From Cryptoclostridium sp964637365 (GTDB taxonomy: Bacteria; Bacillota; Dehalobacteriia; UBA7702): a stretch of 64,000 bases of DNA. The stretch lies in contig CAZWWH010000011.1 in the NCBI GenBank assembly GCA_964637365.1, positions 1 through 64,000 of the forward strand. The letters run 5' to 3'. Position 1 is the stretch's first letter. Each line of letters starts with the position of its first letter. The notes under the pieces are model-generated. The model searched no databases and was not told where the DNA came from. It saw only the letters and a list, made by a program, of their open reading frames with translations. The position numbers and the translations under genes were made by a program. This document shows positions 15,649 through 25,640 of this stretch, piece after piece.

Positions 15649-18460
15649 GAACATTTTAATCAAAGGTGCCAGAGAGCACAATTTAAAGAATATTGACATT
15701 GAGATCCCCCGTGATAAGCTGGTGGTTATTACGGGACTGAGCGGCTCCGGCAAAAGCTCTTTGGCCTTCGATACCATTTACGCCGAGGGCCAGCGCCGCT
15801 ATATGGAGAGCTTGAGCTCCTATGCCCGACTCTTTTTGGGCCAGATGGAAAAGCCTGACGTCGATTATATTGAGGGCCTTTCCCCGGCCATTTCCATTGA
15901 CCAGAAAACCACCAACAAAAACCCCCGTTCCACCGTGGGAACGGTGACGGAGATTCACGACTATCTTCGTTTGCTCTACGCCCGGGTGGGGCATCCACAC
16001 TGCCCCAAGTGCGGCAAGCCCATCTCTCAGCAAACCGTGGAGCAAATTGTGGACACCTTAATGGCTTTGCCGGAACGGACCAAAATTCAGATTTTAGCCC
16101 CTATGGCCCGAGGCCGTAAGGGCGAGTTCCAAAAGCTATTTGAGGATGCCAGAAAAAACGGCTTCGTACGGGTACGGGTCGATGGGGAGATTCGGGATTT
16201 AAGCGAAGAAATCAAGCTGGAAAAGCAGAAGAAACATACCATTGAGCTAGTCATTGACCGTTTGGTCATCAAAGAGGACGTGGCTAACCGTTTGGCGGAT
16301 TCTTTGGAATTGGCGCTGAACTATAGCGACGGCCTTGTCACCGCCGACGTTATCGGCGGTGAAAGCATGACTTTCAGCCGTAATTTCGCCTGCATTGACT
16401 GCGGCATCAGCCTTGAGGAGCTGACGCCCCGGATGTTTTCCTTCAATAATCCCTTCGGCGCCTGCCCTGACTGCGATGGCCTGGGCTATACCATGAAAAT
16501 TGATCCCGATTTTATCATTCCTGATAAAAACCTCTCCATCAATGAAGGAGCCATCGTGACCCTGAATATTGGCAATATGTATGGATGGTACTACCAGACC
16601 TTAAAAGCCGTGGCACAGGAATACGGCTTTTCTTTGGACACCCCGGTGAAGGATCTCTCCAAAAAGGATATGGATGTGCTGCTTTATGGCATCGGCGATA
16701 AAAAAATTCAGGTTCCCTATGACCATCGGGACGGCTACAAAAAGCTTTATTACGCCAACTGGGAAGGCCTGATTAACAATTATGAGCGCCGCCATAAGGA
16801 AACCAATTCCAACTATATTCGCGAGGAATTTGAAAAATATATGTCCTTTAAGCCCTGTACCTGCTGTCACGGCGCCAGACTGAAAAAGGAAAGTTTGGCT
16901 GTGACCGTGGGCGGCAAAAACATCAATGAAATCAGCGATATGTCTATTGGCGACGCCCGCCGATTCTTCCAGGAACTGGAGCTGACGGAGCGGGAGACCT
17001 TCATCGCCAAGCAGATTTTAAAGGAAATCAACAGCCGCCTGGGCTTTTTGGTGGATGTGGGCTTGGATTATATCACCCTGTCCCGCAGCGCCGGCACCTT
17101 GTCCGGCGGAGAAGCCCAGCGGATTCGCTTGGCCACCCAAATCGGTTCCTCTCTGATGGGGGTTCTCTATATTTTGGACGAGCCCAGCATCGGCCTGCAT
17201 CAGCGGGATAATGAACGGCTCATCGCGACCTTGCAGCACCTCAGGGATTTGGGCAATACCGTCATCGTGGTGGAACATGACGAAGATACCATGCTGGCCT
17301 CGGATTATATCATCGACATTGGCCCCGCCGCCGGTGTCAACGGCGGCTATGTGGTAGCGGCGGGCCCGCCGGAGGAATTTATGAAGCATGAGGATTCCGT
17401 CACGGCTCAATATCTCTCTGGCCGCACTATGATTCCCGTGCCTGCCCAACGCCGTCCTATCACAGGGAAATCCATTCAAATTAAGGGCGCTACCAAACAT
17501 AATTTGAAGAACCTTGACGTGGAGATTCCCCTTGGTGTATTTGTGGTGGTCACTGGGGTATCTGGTTCGGGAAAATCTACCTTGATTAACGAGGTTTTAT
17601 ACAATACCCTGGCTTACCGTCTCAACCGCGCCCGACTCCAGCCGGAAAATTTCGCCGCCATTGAGGGGCTGGAGCATCTTGATAAGGTGGTCAATATTGA
17701 CCAAAGCCCCATCGGCCGCACCCCCCGCAGCAATCCCGCTACCTATACCGGGGTGTTTGACCTGATTCGGGATATTTTCTCCCAAACCAAAGAAGCGAGA
17801 GCCCGGGGCTATCAAAAAGGACGGTTCAGCTTCAATGTCAAAGGTGGCCGCTGCGAGGCCTGCCAGGGCGACGGCATTCTGAAAATTGAGATGCACTTCC
17901 TCCCCGATATCTATGTGCCCTGCGAGGTCTGCAAGGGCAAGCGGTATAATCGGGAAACCCTGGAAGTAACCTATAAAGGTAAGAGCATCGCCGACGTACT
18001 GGAAATGACCGTGGATGAAGCCACGGAGTTCTTTGAGAATATCCCCAAAATTCACCGGAAGTTAAAGACCCTTCAGGATGTGGGGCTGGGCTATATTCAG
18101 CTGGGCCAAAGCGCCACGACTTTATCAGGGGGCGAGGCCCAGCGGGTGAAGCTGGCCACGGAGCTGTCGAAACGGCCCACCGGCAGCACCATCTATATTC
18201 TGGATGAACCTACCACGGGCCTCCATTCCGCTGACATCGCCTGTTTGCTGGAGGTACTCCAGCGGTTGGTGGACCATGGCGATACCGTACTGGTCATTGA
18301 GCACAATCTCGACGTGATTAAAACTGCGGACCATATCATTGATCTGGGGCCCGAAGGGGGTTACCGCGGCGGCACCATTGTGGCACAGGGCACGCCAGAG
18401 GAAATTGTGAAAAATAAAAAATCCCATACCGGGCGTTTTTTAAAAGATAAATTGAAATAA
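15641..18460 (+). CDS. uvrA: excinuclease ABC subunit A
   Basis: A 939-aa damage-recognition ATPase with two ABC modules. First Walker A GLSGSGKSS at about residue 31, first zinc finger CPKC...CIDC/CPDC, signature LSGGEAQRIRLA at about 488, second Walker A GVSGSGKST at about 636, second zinc finger CEAC...CEVC, signature LSGGEAQRVKLA at about 830 and Walker B ILDEPTTGLH. The start overlaps uvrB. Complete; acts as a dimer with UvrB. Confidence 0.98.
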   Translation: MRENILIKGAREHNLKNIDIEIPRDKLVVITGLSGSGKSSLAFDTIYAEGQRRYMESLSSYARLFLGQMEKPDVDYIEGLSPAISIDQKTTNKNPRSTVGTVTEIHDYLRLLYARVGHPHCPKCGKPISQQTVEQIVDTLMALPERTKIQILAPMARGRKGEFQKLFEDARKNGFVRVRVDGEIRDLSEEIKLEKQKKHTIELVIDRLVIKEDVANRLADSLELALNYSDGLVTADVIGGESMTFSRNFACIDCGISLEELTPRMFSFNNPFGACPDCDGLGYTMKIDPDFIIPDKNLSINEGAIVTLNIGNMYGWYYQTLKAVAQEYGFSLDTPVKDLSKKDMDVLLYGIGDKKIQVPYDHRDGYKKLYYANWEGLINNYERRHKETNSNYIREEFEKYMSFKPCTCCHGARLKKESLAVTVGGKNINEISDMSIGDARRFFQELELTERETFIAKQILKEINSRLGFLVDVGLDYITLSRSAGTLSGGEAQRIRLATQIGSSLMGVLYILDEPSIGLHQRDNERLIATLQHLRDLGNTVIVVEHDEDTMLASDYIIDIGPAAGVNGGYVVAAGPPEEFMKHEDSVTAQYLSGRTMIPVPAQRRPITGKSIQIKGATKHNLKNLDVEIPLGVFVVVTGVSGSGKSTLINEVLYNTLAYRLNRARLQPENFAAIEGLEHLDKVVNIDQSPIGRTPRSNPATYTGVFDLIRDIFSQTKEARARGYQKGRFSFNVKGGRCEACQGDGILKIEMHFLPDIYVPCEVCKGKRYNRETLEVTYKGKSIADVLEMTVDEATEFFENIPKIHRKLKTLQDVGLGYIQLGQSATTLSGGEAQRVKLATELSKRPTGSTIYILDEPTTGLHSADIACLLEVLQRLVDHGDTVLVIEHNLDVIKTADHIIDLGPEGGYRGGTIVAQGTPEEIVKNKKSHTGRFLKDKLK

Positions 18461-18543
18461 CTTGCGCAGAGCGGGCAAGCAAATGGTTGGCTGCAAAGAT
18501 TATTTTGAAATAGGAACCAAACGCCGTAGAAAAAGGAGCGATC

Positions 18544-20400
18544 ATGGATAAAGGTTTCTGGCAGGAAAAATTGAAGAATCTGCCCACCCGCCCCGGGGTA
18601 TATCTGTTTCGGGACGGCGACGGCAACGTCATCTATGTGGGTAAGGCCAAGAGCTTAAAAAACCGTGTGTCTTCCTATTTCCAGGACAGCAAGGCCATGG
18701 CCCCCAAAACCCTCGCCATGAGGGAAAAGGCCAGGAACCTCGAGTATATTCTGGTGGACTCTCCGGCGGAAGCTCTTCTTTTAGAGTGCAACCTCATCAA
18801 ACTCCACCGCCCCCATTACAATATCCTTTTAAAGGATGATAAAACCTATCCGTACTTGAAGCTGACCTTGAACGAGGAATATCCCCGTCTTTTGGTAACG
18901 CGGTATTATAAAAACGACGGTGGCAGATACTTCGGCCCCTATACCAATGTCACCGCCATGAACGAAACCGTAGATATTATCCGCCGCGTGTTCCCTCTAA
19001 GGAACTGCGGCTTAAAACCGGGCCGCACCAAGGGTAGGGCCTGCCTGAACTATGATTTGGGCAACTGCTCCGCCCCTTGTGTAGGGAAAATCAGCCGGGA
19101 GGATTACCAAAACCTGGTCAAAGGTGTTGAGGATTTCCTACAAGGCGATGGCGACGCCATCAAAAAAGACTTGGCCAAGAAGATGGAGGACTGTGCCGAG
19201 GCTTTGGATTTTGAAACCGCGGCGCTCTACCGTGATAAAATCAACGCCGTCAACGCAGTGTTGGCCAAACAAAAAATCAGCATTGCAAACTCCGATGATG
19301 ACCGTGACCTCATCGCCATTTACCGTGACGGTGACGACGCTGTTATTACCGCCTTCTTCGTCCGCCAAGGGAAGCTGCTGGGACGGGAGCACCGCTACGT
19401 GAGCCACTGCGGTGAAAGTGCGTTCTCAGAGATTTATACCACGTTTCTTGCAGATTTTTACGGCGGCGACCGCATTATCCCTCCGGAAATCTGTGTCTCC
19501 ACCTTGCCCGGGGACAATGAAACCCTCGGCCAGGTGCTGCGGGAGCGGCGTGGCGGCAAGGTGCGGTTTTTTGTGCCCCAACGGGGAGAAAAACGCCGAC
19601 TTTTGGAATTGGCGGAAAAGAACGGCGCTTTGCTTCTGGACGAGGAACGCCGCAGCAAAAAGAAAGATGATAAGGAATACGCCACAGCTTTGGAAAATCT
19701 TCGTTTGGCTCTGGGACTGAAGCATACGCCCCATCGTATTGAATGCTACGATATTTCCCATATTCAGGGGGCTTACACTGTTGGGTCCATGATCGTATTT
19801 CACGAAGGGAAGCCCAAAAAAGATCAGTACCGCAAATTCAAAATCAATACCGTCGAGGGGATCGACGACTTTGCCTCTCTCAATGAGGTGCTGGACCGCC
19901 GCTATCGCCATGGTTTGGAAGAAAAATCCCAGGGAAAAACCGACGGCTTTGCCCATTTCCCGGATTTGTTTATCATCGACGGCGGTAAAGGGCAGTTAAG
20001 CGCCACACTGAAGATTAAAGAGAAATACCAATCGAATATTCCCTTTGTGTCCCTGGCCAAACGGGAGGAGGAGTTGATTCTTCCTCATCAAACGGAATCC
20101 TTGATGCTGCCCAAAGGCAGTCCCGAATTTCATTTGATTCAGCGTATTCGTGACGAGGCCCACCGTTTTGCCATCACCTTCCACCGCAGCCTGCGGACGA
20201 AGGGGCAGACCCGTTCGGTGCTGGACGAAATACCCAACATCGGCCCCAAACGGCGAAAGGCATTATTGAAGCATTTCGGTACCGTAAAAGCCATTGAAAA
20301 CGCCACCGAAGAAGAAATCGCCCTGGTGGAAACGATGAACCGCGATGCGGCGGCTTCGGTTTACGATTATTTTCGCTTGAAGCATAAAAACGAAAAATGA
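18544..20400 (+). CDS. uvrC: excinuclease ABC subunit C
   Basis: A 618-aa dual nuclease. N-terminal GIY-YIG domain (GVYLFRDGDGNVIYVGKA, residues 17-34) for the 3' incision, UVR motif (residues 200-235) for UvrB binding, RNase H-like domain (ECYDISHIQG, with IDGGKGQL) for the 5' incision, and C-terminal helix-hairpin-helix pair (IPNIGPKRRKALLKHFG). It follows uvrA by 83 bp, with its own ribosome site AAAAGGAG. Complete. Confidence 0.98.
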   Translation: MDKGFWQEKLKNLPTRPGVYLFRDGDGNVIYVGKAKSLKNRVSSYFQDSKAMAPKTLAMREKARNLEYILVDSPAEALLLECNLIKLHRPHYNILLKDDKTYPYLKLTLNEEYPRLLVTRYYKNDGGRYFGPYTNVTAMNETVDIIRRVFPLRNCGLKPGRTKGRACLNYDLGNCSAPCVGKISREDYQNLVKGVEDFLQGDGDAIKKDLAKKMEDCAEALDFETAALYRDKINAVNAVLAKQKISIANSDDDRDLIAIYRDGDDAVITAFFVRQGKLLGREHRYVSHCGESAFSEIYTTFLADFYGGDRIIPPEICVSTLPGDNETLGQVLRERRGGKVRFFVPQRGEKRRLLELAEKNGALLLDEERRSKKKDDKEYATALENLRLALGLKHTPHRIECYDISHIQGAYTVGSMIVFHEGKPKKDQYRKFKINTVEGIDDFASLNEVLDRRYRHGLEEKSQGKTDGFAHFPDLFIIDGGKGQLSATLKIKEKYQSNIPFVSLAKREEELILPHQTESLMLPKGSPEFHLIQRIRDEAHRFAITFHRSLRTKGQTRSVLDEIPNIGPKRRKALLKHFGTVKAIENATEEEIALVETMNRDAAASVYDYFRLKHKNEK

Positions 20401-20432
20401 GCATATTCATAGAGAGAGGACGGTGAACAATA

Positions 20433-21491
20433 GTGACTCTCTCTTCTTTTTTGGATAAAAAATCAGCGGCGATTGCGGATTTACACGGTATGGGGGCTTG
20501 TCTGGAGGCATTTCCCGCCCAATGCTCCCACAGCCTTTCTTTGGGACAAACTCTGCCCCTTTGCGAATCAAAGCCTTGGAACGGTGTGGCGCTCTGCGCC
20601 ATGGGCGGCTCTGCTTTGGCGGCGGATTTCATCGCCTCTTTGGGGCAAAAGCGCAGCCACTTGCCCTTTGCCGTGGTGCGGGATTACGCCTTGCCGCCCT
20701 TTGTGGACGAACATACCCTGGTCATTGCCTTGAGCTACTCCGGAGGCACTGAGGAAACCTTGACCTGCTATGACGAAGCGCAAAAACGCGGTGCCACCGT
20801 GGCGGCGGTTTGCTCTGGCGGCGCTTTGATGGAAAAGGCTCAAGATGACGGCGCCATTCTTTGCGCCATTCCCACGGGGTTTTTGCCTCGGATGGCCTTT
20901 GGTTATCTATCTTTGCCCATCCTGATGTGGCTCAGCCGCATGGGGATTGTTCCTGTTTCGGACAAAGAGTGGTTCGATTGTTACTTAACTGCCCGTGACG
21001 CCACCGCCCGTTATCGTCTGGCAGTCTCTACCCCCGATAACCCCGCCAAAACAACTGCTTTGGCCTTAAAGGATACCACGGCCGTAATTTGGGGCAGCCG
21101 CGGGTTGATGGATTTCGCCGCCCGAAGCATGAAAAATCAAATCAATGAAAATGCCCAGTGCCCCGCCTTTTGGGGAGCAGTGCCCGAGGTAAACCATAAT
21201 GAAATTATGGCTATGGACCACAGCACTGTGGTCTTTTTACGGGATAAAGGGGAGTATCCTCGGGTGAACAAGCGTTTTGAGCTTTGCGGTAAGCTACTGC
21301 GGGACCATGGCTGTAATCTGGAGGAGCATTGGGCCCAGGGAGAAACCTTGCCGGGCAGGGCCGTGGAGGCGCTGTCCTACGGCGCCTGGGTGTCGTATTA
21401 TCTGTCCCTGCTGCGGGGCGTTGACCCTTCGGCTATGGTAACAATCGATGATCTGAAACGCGCGATGGGTCGCTCCGGCGTTGACAAATGA
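20433..21491 (+). CDS. SIS-domain phosphoglucose/phosphomannose isomerase-like protein
   Basis: A 352-aa double-SIS protein of the bifunctional phosphoglucose/phosphomannose isomerase family (archaeal Pgi/Pmi type). Signature pieces: CAMGGSALAADF at about residue 56, ALSYSGGTEETL at about 100 and the C-terminal PEVNHNEI segment with catalytic Glu/His at about 250. It would interconvert glucose-6-P, mannose-6-P and fructose-6-P. Start is a GTG at 20433. It is 32 bp after uvrC and closes that transcript. Confidence 0.8.
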   Translation: MTLSSFLDKKSAAIADLHGMGACLEAFPAQCSHSLSLGQTLPLCESKPWNGVALCAMGGSALAADFIASLGQKRSHLPFAVVRDYALPPFVDEHTLVIALSYSGGTEETLTCYDEAQKRGATVAAVCSGGALMEKAQDDGAILCAIPTGFLPRMAFGYLSLPILMWLSRMGIVPVSDKEWFDCYLTARDATARYRLAVSTPDNPAKTTALALKDTTAVIWGSRGLMDFAARSMKNQINENAQCPAFWGAVPEVNHNEIMAMDHSTVVFLRDKGEYPRVNKRFELCGKLLRDHGCNLEEHWAQGETLPGRAVEALSYGAWVSYYLSLLRGVDPSAMVTIDDLKRAMGRSGVDK

Positions 21492-21538
21492 TAAAGGAAT
21501 ATCTATAATAAGAAAAGATGACTCTTTCTTGATTCAAG

Positions 21539-21559
21539 CGGCAGCAGTGCCGTTTTTTT
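21539..21559 (+). terminator. short intrinsic terminator after the isomerase gene
   Basis: CGGCA (21539-21543) pairs with TGCCG (21548-21552), with a four-base loop and extendable by A-T and G-T pairs, followed by seven T. Confidence 0.7.
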
Positions 21560-21586
21560 GTATAAAATCTGCAACGGAGCAATTTT

Positions 21587-23137
21587 ATGAGTTTACTGGA
21601 AGTTCACAATATATCACATCAATACGGCGATAAAGTACTCTACCAAAACGCCAGCTTCGATTTGTACAAAGGCGAGCATATGGGCCTTGTGGGACAAAAT
21701 GGCGCCGGCAAAAGCACCCTTTTAAAAACCCTGGTGGGAGAAGTAGTGCCCGATGAGGGGTTCATCCGCTGGCAGTCCAAGGTTCGGGTTGGGTATCTGG
21801 ACCAGTATTCCAAGGTGGATGAGTCTCAAACCATTTTCGATTACCTGCGTACGGCTTTTCGCGACCTCTTTGAAGCGGAAAAAAAGCTCAAAGAAGTCAA
21901 TGAGGAGCTTTTGACCAATGCCGACCACATTTTGGTTCGCACCGCTGCTAGTCTCCAGGACCAACTGGAACGCCGTAATTTTTACGCCATTGATAGCGAG
22001 GTGCAAAAGGTGGCGGCGGGTCTGGGGATCACCACTTTGGGGCTGGATCGTCCCTTGGGTAAGCTCAGTGGCGGCCAGCGGGCCAAGGTGATTTTGGCCA
22101 AATTGTTGTTGGAGGATCCCCAAGTCCTCTTGCTGGACGAACCTACCAACTTTCTCGATACGGAACACGTCGATTGGCTGGTACGATTTTTAAAGGGCTT
22201 TAAGGGCGCGTTTATCATCATTTCCCACGATGCTGATTTTTTGGAACGTACTTGTTCCTGTATTTGCGATTTAGAATTTAATACCATTAAAAAATACAGC
22301 GGCGGCTATACCTCTTTCCTGAAACAGAAGGAGCAGCAGGAGGCGGAGTATCTTCGCCGTTACGAAAGCCAGCAGCGGGAGATTGAGCGCACCGAAGATT
22401 ACATCGCCCGCAATAAGGTGAGGGCCTCCACTGCCGCCATGGCCAAAAGCCGCCAAAAAAAGTTGGATAAAATGGAAAAAATGGCCGCGCCCAAATTTGT
22501 TGTGAAGCCCAATTTCAAATTTCCCTATGAATCCATCTCCACCCACAAAGCCTTGGAGGTAACGGATTTAGAGGTGGGGTATTATTATTCCCTGCTGCCG
22601 AAGCTCAGCTTCACCGTGGCTACGGGGAAAAAGATGGTCTTTACCGGCTTTAACGGTATTGGCAAAAGTACCATGCTCAAAACCTTGGTGGGGGAACTTC
22701 CGGCCTTAGGCGGGAAATTTCAGTTTGGCGAGCGCACTAAAATCGGTTATTACGCTCAGGACCTTGTCTGGGAGGACGACACCGTCACTCCTATGGACTA
22801 TATCCAGAACCTTTATCCCAAAATGACCATCAAGGAAACCCGGGCTGCCTTGTCCCGTTGCGCCATCCGTTCCGACCATGCCATCCAGCCCATCGGCACT
22901 CTGTCCGGTGGTGAGCAAAGCAAGGTAAAGCTCTGTAAGCTGACGTTGACACCGTCCAATTTTTTGGTGCTTGACGAACCCACCAATCATCTGGACGCCG
23001 ATGCCCAAGCCATCTTAAAAAAGGCTATTGTCAATTTTGAAGGTACGGTGATTTTGGTGTCCCACGATCCCACCTTTTATCAGGATTGGGCCGATGAGGT
23101 CTTTGATATCGAAGAGTTTGTGATTTTAAATCTGTGA
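21587..23137 (+). CDS. ABC-F family ATPase
   Basis: A 516-aa soluble protein with two ABC cassettes and no membrane part. First Walker A GQNGAGKST at about residue 36, signature LSGGQRAKV at about 159, Walker B LLLDEPTNFLD; linker of about 80 charged residues (ERTEDYIARNKVRASTAAMA); second Walker A GFNGIGKST, signature LSGGEQSKV and LVLDEPTNHLD. ABC-F proteins act on the ribosome E/P sites in translation quality control or antibiotic protection. The sequence fits the YbiT/YkpA-like housekeeping branch rather than a resistance protein, but I cannot be certain. Confidence 0.88.
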   Translation: MSLLEVHNISHQYGDKVLYQNASFDLYKGEHMGLVGQNGAGKSTLLKTLVGEVVPDEGFIRWQSKVRVGYLDQYSKVDESQTIFDYLRTAFRDLFEAEKKLKEVNEELLTNADHILVRTAASLQDQLERRNFYAIDSEVQKVAAGLGITTLGLDRPLGKLSGGQRAKVILAKLLLEDPQVLLLDEPTNFLDTEHVDWLVRFLKGFKGAFIIISHDADFLERTCSCICDLEFNTIKKYSGGYTSFLKQKEQQEAEYLRRYESQQREIERTEDYIARNKVRASTAAMAKSRQKKLDKMEKMAAPKFVVKPNFKFPYESISTHKALEVTDLEVGYYYSLLPKLSFTVATGKKMVFTGFNGIGKSTMLKTLVGELPALGGKFQFGERTKIGYYAQDLVWEDDTVTPMDYIQNLYPKMTIKETRAALSRCAIRSDHAIQPIGTLSGGEQSKVKLCKLTLTPSNFLVLDEPTNHLDADAQAILKKAIVNFEGTVILVSHDPTFYQDWADEVFDIEEFVILNL

Positions 23138-23141
23138 TATA

Positions 23142-23170
23142 TTGACAGTTTGAAACGACTGATATATAAT
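23142..23170 (+). promoter_or_regulatory. consensus promoter for rpmH operon
   Basis: TTGACA at 23142-23147 and TATAAT at 23165-23170 with a 17-base spacer: a perfect vegetative promoter. It implies a leader of about 110 bases before rpmH. Confidence 0.9.
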
Positions 23171-23288
23171 AGAAATACTGTGAACGCTGTGTTAACGGGA
23201 TATTTATGCCTTTTTTGGTTTTGTTTACCTCCGTTTCTCGCGATAACAGTATCATTTCGAAACCCAAAATCGTAAGGAGGGAAAAAAG

Positions 23289-23423
23289 ATGAAAAGAACT
23301 TATCAACCGAAAAGACGCCAATATAAAAAAGTTCACGGCTTCCGTGCCAGAATGGCTGACGCAAATGGCAGAAAAGTCTTGAAACGCAGAAGAGCCAAAG
23401 GCAGAAAAAGACTGAGCGCATAA
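23289..23423 (+). CDS. rpmH: 50S ribosomal protein L34
   Basis: A 44-aa basic protein, MKRTYQPKRRQ at the start and RRAKGRKRLSA at the end, with the conserved GFRARM segment in the middle: unmistakably L34. ATG at 23289 after AAGGAGG. First gene of the classical rpmH-rnpA-yidD-yidC-jag block, which in most bacteria adjoins dnaA; here an ABC-F gene is upstream instead. Confidence 0.97.
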   Translation: MKRTYQPKRRQYKKVHGFRARMADANGRKVLKRRRAKGRKRLSA

Positions 23424-23466
23424 TCCTACGCGCGGAAAACGAGGCCTGCATCGCAGGAAAGCGAAA

Positions 23467-23793
23467 TTGGAAGATAAAAATCGGCTGAAAAAACGAAAAG
23501 ATTTTACTAAGACATATAAACGAGGGAAGTCTGCCAATGGTAGATCGGTGATTCTTTGCTATCGGAAGACCACGAAACCCTATTTCCGGATAGGGTTCAC
23601 CGTTTCGAAAAAAGTGGGTAAGGCCGTGGTTCGCAACAAGGTGCGGCGGCGGCTGAAGGAGATCACCCGTCTTAACAGCGAGGCATTTCTGCCAGGCTAT
23701 GATTATATTTTCATCGCCCGCAGTAAAGCCAAGGACATGCCCTTTGAAAAATTAAAATCCGATGTTTTGAGCCTGGCGAAAAGAGTGAAGTGA
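23467..23793 (+). CDS. rnpA: ribonuclease P protein component
   Basis: A 108-aa basic protein. The RNA-binding motif VRNKVRRRLKEITR (residues 58-71) and the FRIGFTVSKKVGKAV strand are diagnostic of RnpA, which binds the RNase P RNA to mature tRNA 5' ends. Start is a TTG at 23467 (MEDKNRLKKRKDF), following AGGAAAG; no better ATG exists. Overlaps no neighbour; yidD follows after 4 bp. Confidence 0.95.
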   Translation: MEDKNRLKKRKDFTKTYKRGKSANGRSVILCYRKTTKPYFRIGFTVSKKVGKAVVRNKVRRRLKEITRLNSEAFLPGYDYIFIARSKAKDMPFEKLKSDVLSLAKRVK

Positions 23794-23797
23794 AACC

Positions 23798-24007
23798 ATG
23801 CGAAAAGTGTTTATCTTGCTCATCCGTTTTTATCAGAAGTTTATTTCGCCCATGCACCCGCCTTGCTGTAAATATTACCCCACCTGTTCCCAGTACGCAG
23901 TGGAAGCGCTGCAAAAACACGGTATTTTAAAGGGCGGTGCCATGGCGATATGGCGCGTTTTGCGGTGCAATCCCTTTAGCAAAGGCGGTTACGACCCAGT
24001 GAAATAA
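23798..24007 (+). CDS. yidD: membrane protein insertion efficiency factor
   Basis: A 69-aa protein with the YidD signature: an amphipathic start (LLIRFYQKFISP) followed by CKYYPTCSQYAVEALQKHG and CNPFSKGGYDPV. It assists YidC-dependent insertion at the inner face of the membrane. Directly between rnpA and yidC, as expected. Confidence 0.95.
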   Translation: MRKVFILLIRFYQKFISPMHPPCCKYYPTCSQYAVEALQKHGILKGGAMAIWRVLRCNPFSKGGYDPVK

Positions 24008-24034
24008 ATGGGGAACGAAAAAGGATTACAGAAT

Positions 24035-24997
24035 ATGAAAAAAAAGAAAATACTGGTAGTTTTACTGATTATCTGCTTGGCACTGGCGGCTTTCGGCTGC
24101 TCCATGGGAGGCAATGTGGATGATAACGGCAACCTGGTTCGTAACGAGGATTCCTTTACCGTAACCATCGTTGGCGGTATCCTAAGCGGCCTCTTTCAGT
24201 TTACGGAGCTCATCGGGGTGCCTAGCTTTGCTTTGGCTATTTTTCTGCTGACCTTGATTGTGAAACTATTAACACATCCCGTCAACGTAAAACAGCAGAA
24301 AAGCATGAAGAACATGAGTGCTCTTCAGCCAGAGATGCAAAAACTCAATGAAAAATATCCCAACGATCCGGAAAAGAAACAGGCCGCGATGATGAAGCTC
24401 TATAAAGAGCACAACGTCAGTCCCATGTCAAGCTGTTTGCCGCTGTTGGTTCAGATGCCCATTCTGATGATTCTCTTTTACGGGATGCGTAATTGGATCC
24501 CTGACCAAAGCTTGATCGATGCGGGATACTACAGTTTCCTTTGGGTGAAAGACTTGTCATTAATGGTAGCTGATACCAAGTGGCCCTATCTCATGCCTCT
24601 TATTTGCGCCCTTACCACACTGTTGCAGCAGTCCATGAGTATTGTGAACCTTAAAGATAAGACACAACTCATGATGTTAGTCATCTTCCCAGTCATGTTC
24701 TTCTTCGTGGCGCGTCAATTCCCTGCTGGACTGGCCCTTTACTGGATTTTTTATGGGTTGATTACAGCGGTTCAAACCCTTTTTATCAATTTCCGTTTGA
24801 AAACCGGGGTGTTTTCCACTCCTGAGGAAAAAGAACGGCGCAAAGAAGCCGCCGTTGCCGCCAAAGAGCAACGGAAGGAAGCGCTGCAAAAACAGCAAGA
24901 AAAAGCCCAGGTGAAAGCAAAACCCGCACATCCTCATACCCACTCGCAAGAAAAAGCCCGTGACGAAAAGGATTTGCCCGATAAACCCTGGCAATAA
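24035..24997 (+). CDS. yidC: membrane protein insertase YidC (Oxa1/SpoIIIJ type)
   Basis: A lipoprotein-type YidC: signal peptide ending in the lipobox AAFGC, then five membrane segments with the family core LTHPVNVKQQKSMKNMSALQPE (hydrophilic hairpin) and MPILMILFYGMRNW. The C-terminus is a long basic tail. I start at the ATG 24035 (MKKKKILVV), which gives a clean signal peptide and is preceded by AAAGGA; an ATG at 24008 abuts the yidD stop but adds a charged extension. Lacks the large periplasmic domain of Gram-negative YidC. Confidence 0.93.
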   Translation: MKKKKILVVLLIICLALAAFGCSMGGNVDDNGNLVRNEDSFTVTIVGGILSGLFQFTELIGVPSFALAIFLLTLIVKLLTHPVNVKQQKSMKNMSALQPEMQKLNEKYPNDPEKKQAAMMKLYKEHNVSPMSSCLPLLVQMPILMILFYGMRNWIPDQSLIDAGYYSFLWVKDLSLMVADTKWPYLMPLICALTTLLQQSMSIVNLKDKTQLMMLVIFPVMFFFVARQFPAGLALYWIFYGLITAVQTLFINFRLKTGVFSTPEEKERRKEAAVAAKEQRKEALQKQQEKAQVKAKPAHPHTHSQEKARDEKDLPDKPWQ

Positions 24998-25008
24998 GGA
25001 GTCATACA

Positions 25009-25626
25009 ATGAAAACAGTGGAAAAATCTGGCAAAACCATTGATATTGCCATTGATGCTGCTCTGGCCGAACTTGGTGCGGAACGGGAAAATACCAAGAT
25101 CGAAATTCTGGAACAAGGCAGCAAAGGCATTTTTGGCTTTGGCGCTAAGGATGCCGTGGTCCGTGTCACCGTGGATGAAAATCCCGATGCCACTGCCATT
25201 GATTTTCTGCGGAAAATCTTTGAAAAATTTGAACTTAACGTTGATATTCACGTCGAACAGGGTGAGCATTTCACCACGTTGAATCTGGTGGGGGGAAACC
25301 TCGGCATCCTCATCGGTCGCCGCGGCGAAACTCTCGACGCTCTGCAATATCTCACAAACCTTACCGTGTCCCGTAAGTTTCAGGAAAAACATAAATACAT
25401 CCTGGACGCTGAAAATTATCGAAAAAAAAGGGAAGAGACTTTGGAAAAACTGGCCAAGAAATTGGCCGCCAAGGTCAAAGAAAACGGTCGCAGCCTTTCT
25501 TTGGAACCTATGAGCCCCTATGAACGCCGTATCATTCATACTGTGCTTCAGGACGACCCCTCGGTTCGAACCTTCAGCGAAGGGGAAGAACCTTACCGCA
25601 AGGTTGTTATCACTAAGAAACGCTAA
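25009..25626 (+). CDS. jag: RNA-binding protein Jag/KhpB
   Basis: A 205-aa protein with an N-terminal Jag_N domain (residues 1-50, KGIFGFGAKDA), a KH domain with a GxxG-type loop (GRRGETLDALQYLTN, about residues 103-118) and a C-terminal R3H domain (EPMSPYERRIIHTVLQ). It binds RNA with KhpA and affects cell division and envelope synthesis. Terminal gene of the rpmH operon here; mnmE and mnmG, which usually follow, are missing. Confidence 0.94.
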   Translation: MKTVEKSGKTIDIAIDAALAELGAERENTKIEILEQGSKGIFGFGAKDAVVRVTVDENPDATAIDFLRKIFEKFELNVDIHVEQGEHFTTLNLVGGNLGILIGRRGETLDALQYLTNLTVSRKFQEKHKYILDAENYRKKREETLEKLAKKLAAKVKENGRSLSLEPMSPYERRIIHTVLQDDPSVRTFSEGEEPYRKVVITKKR

Positions 25627-25640
25627 CCCAATAAAAGAAG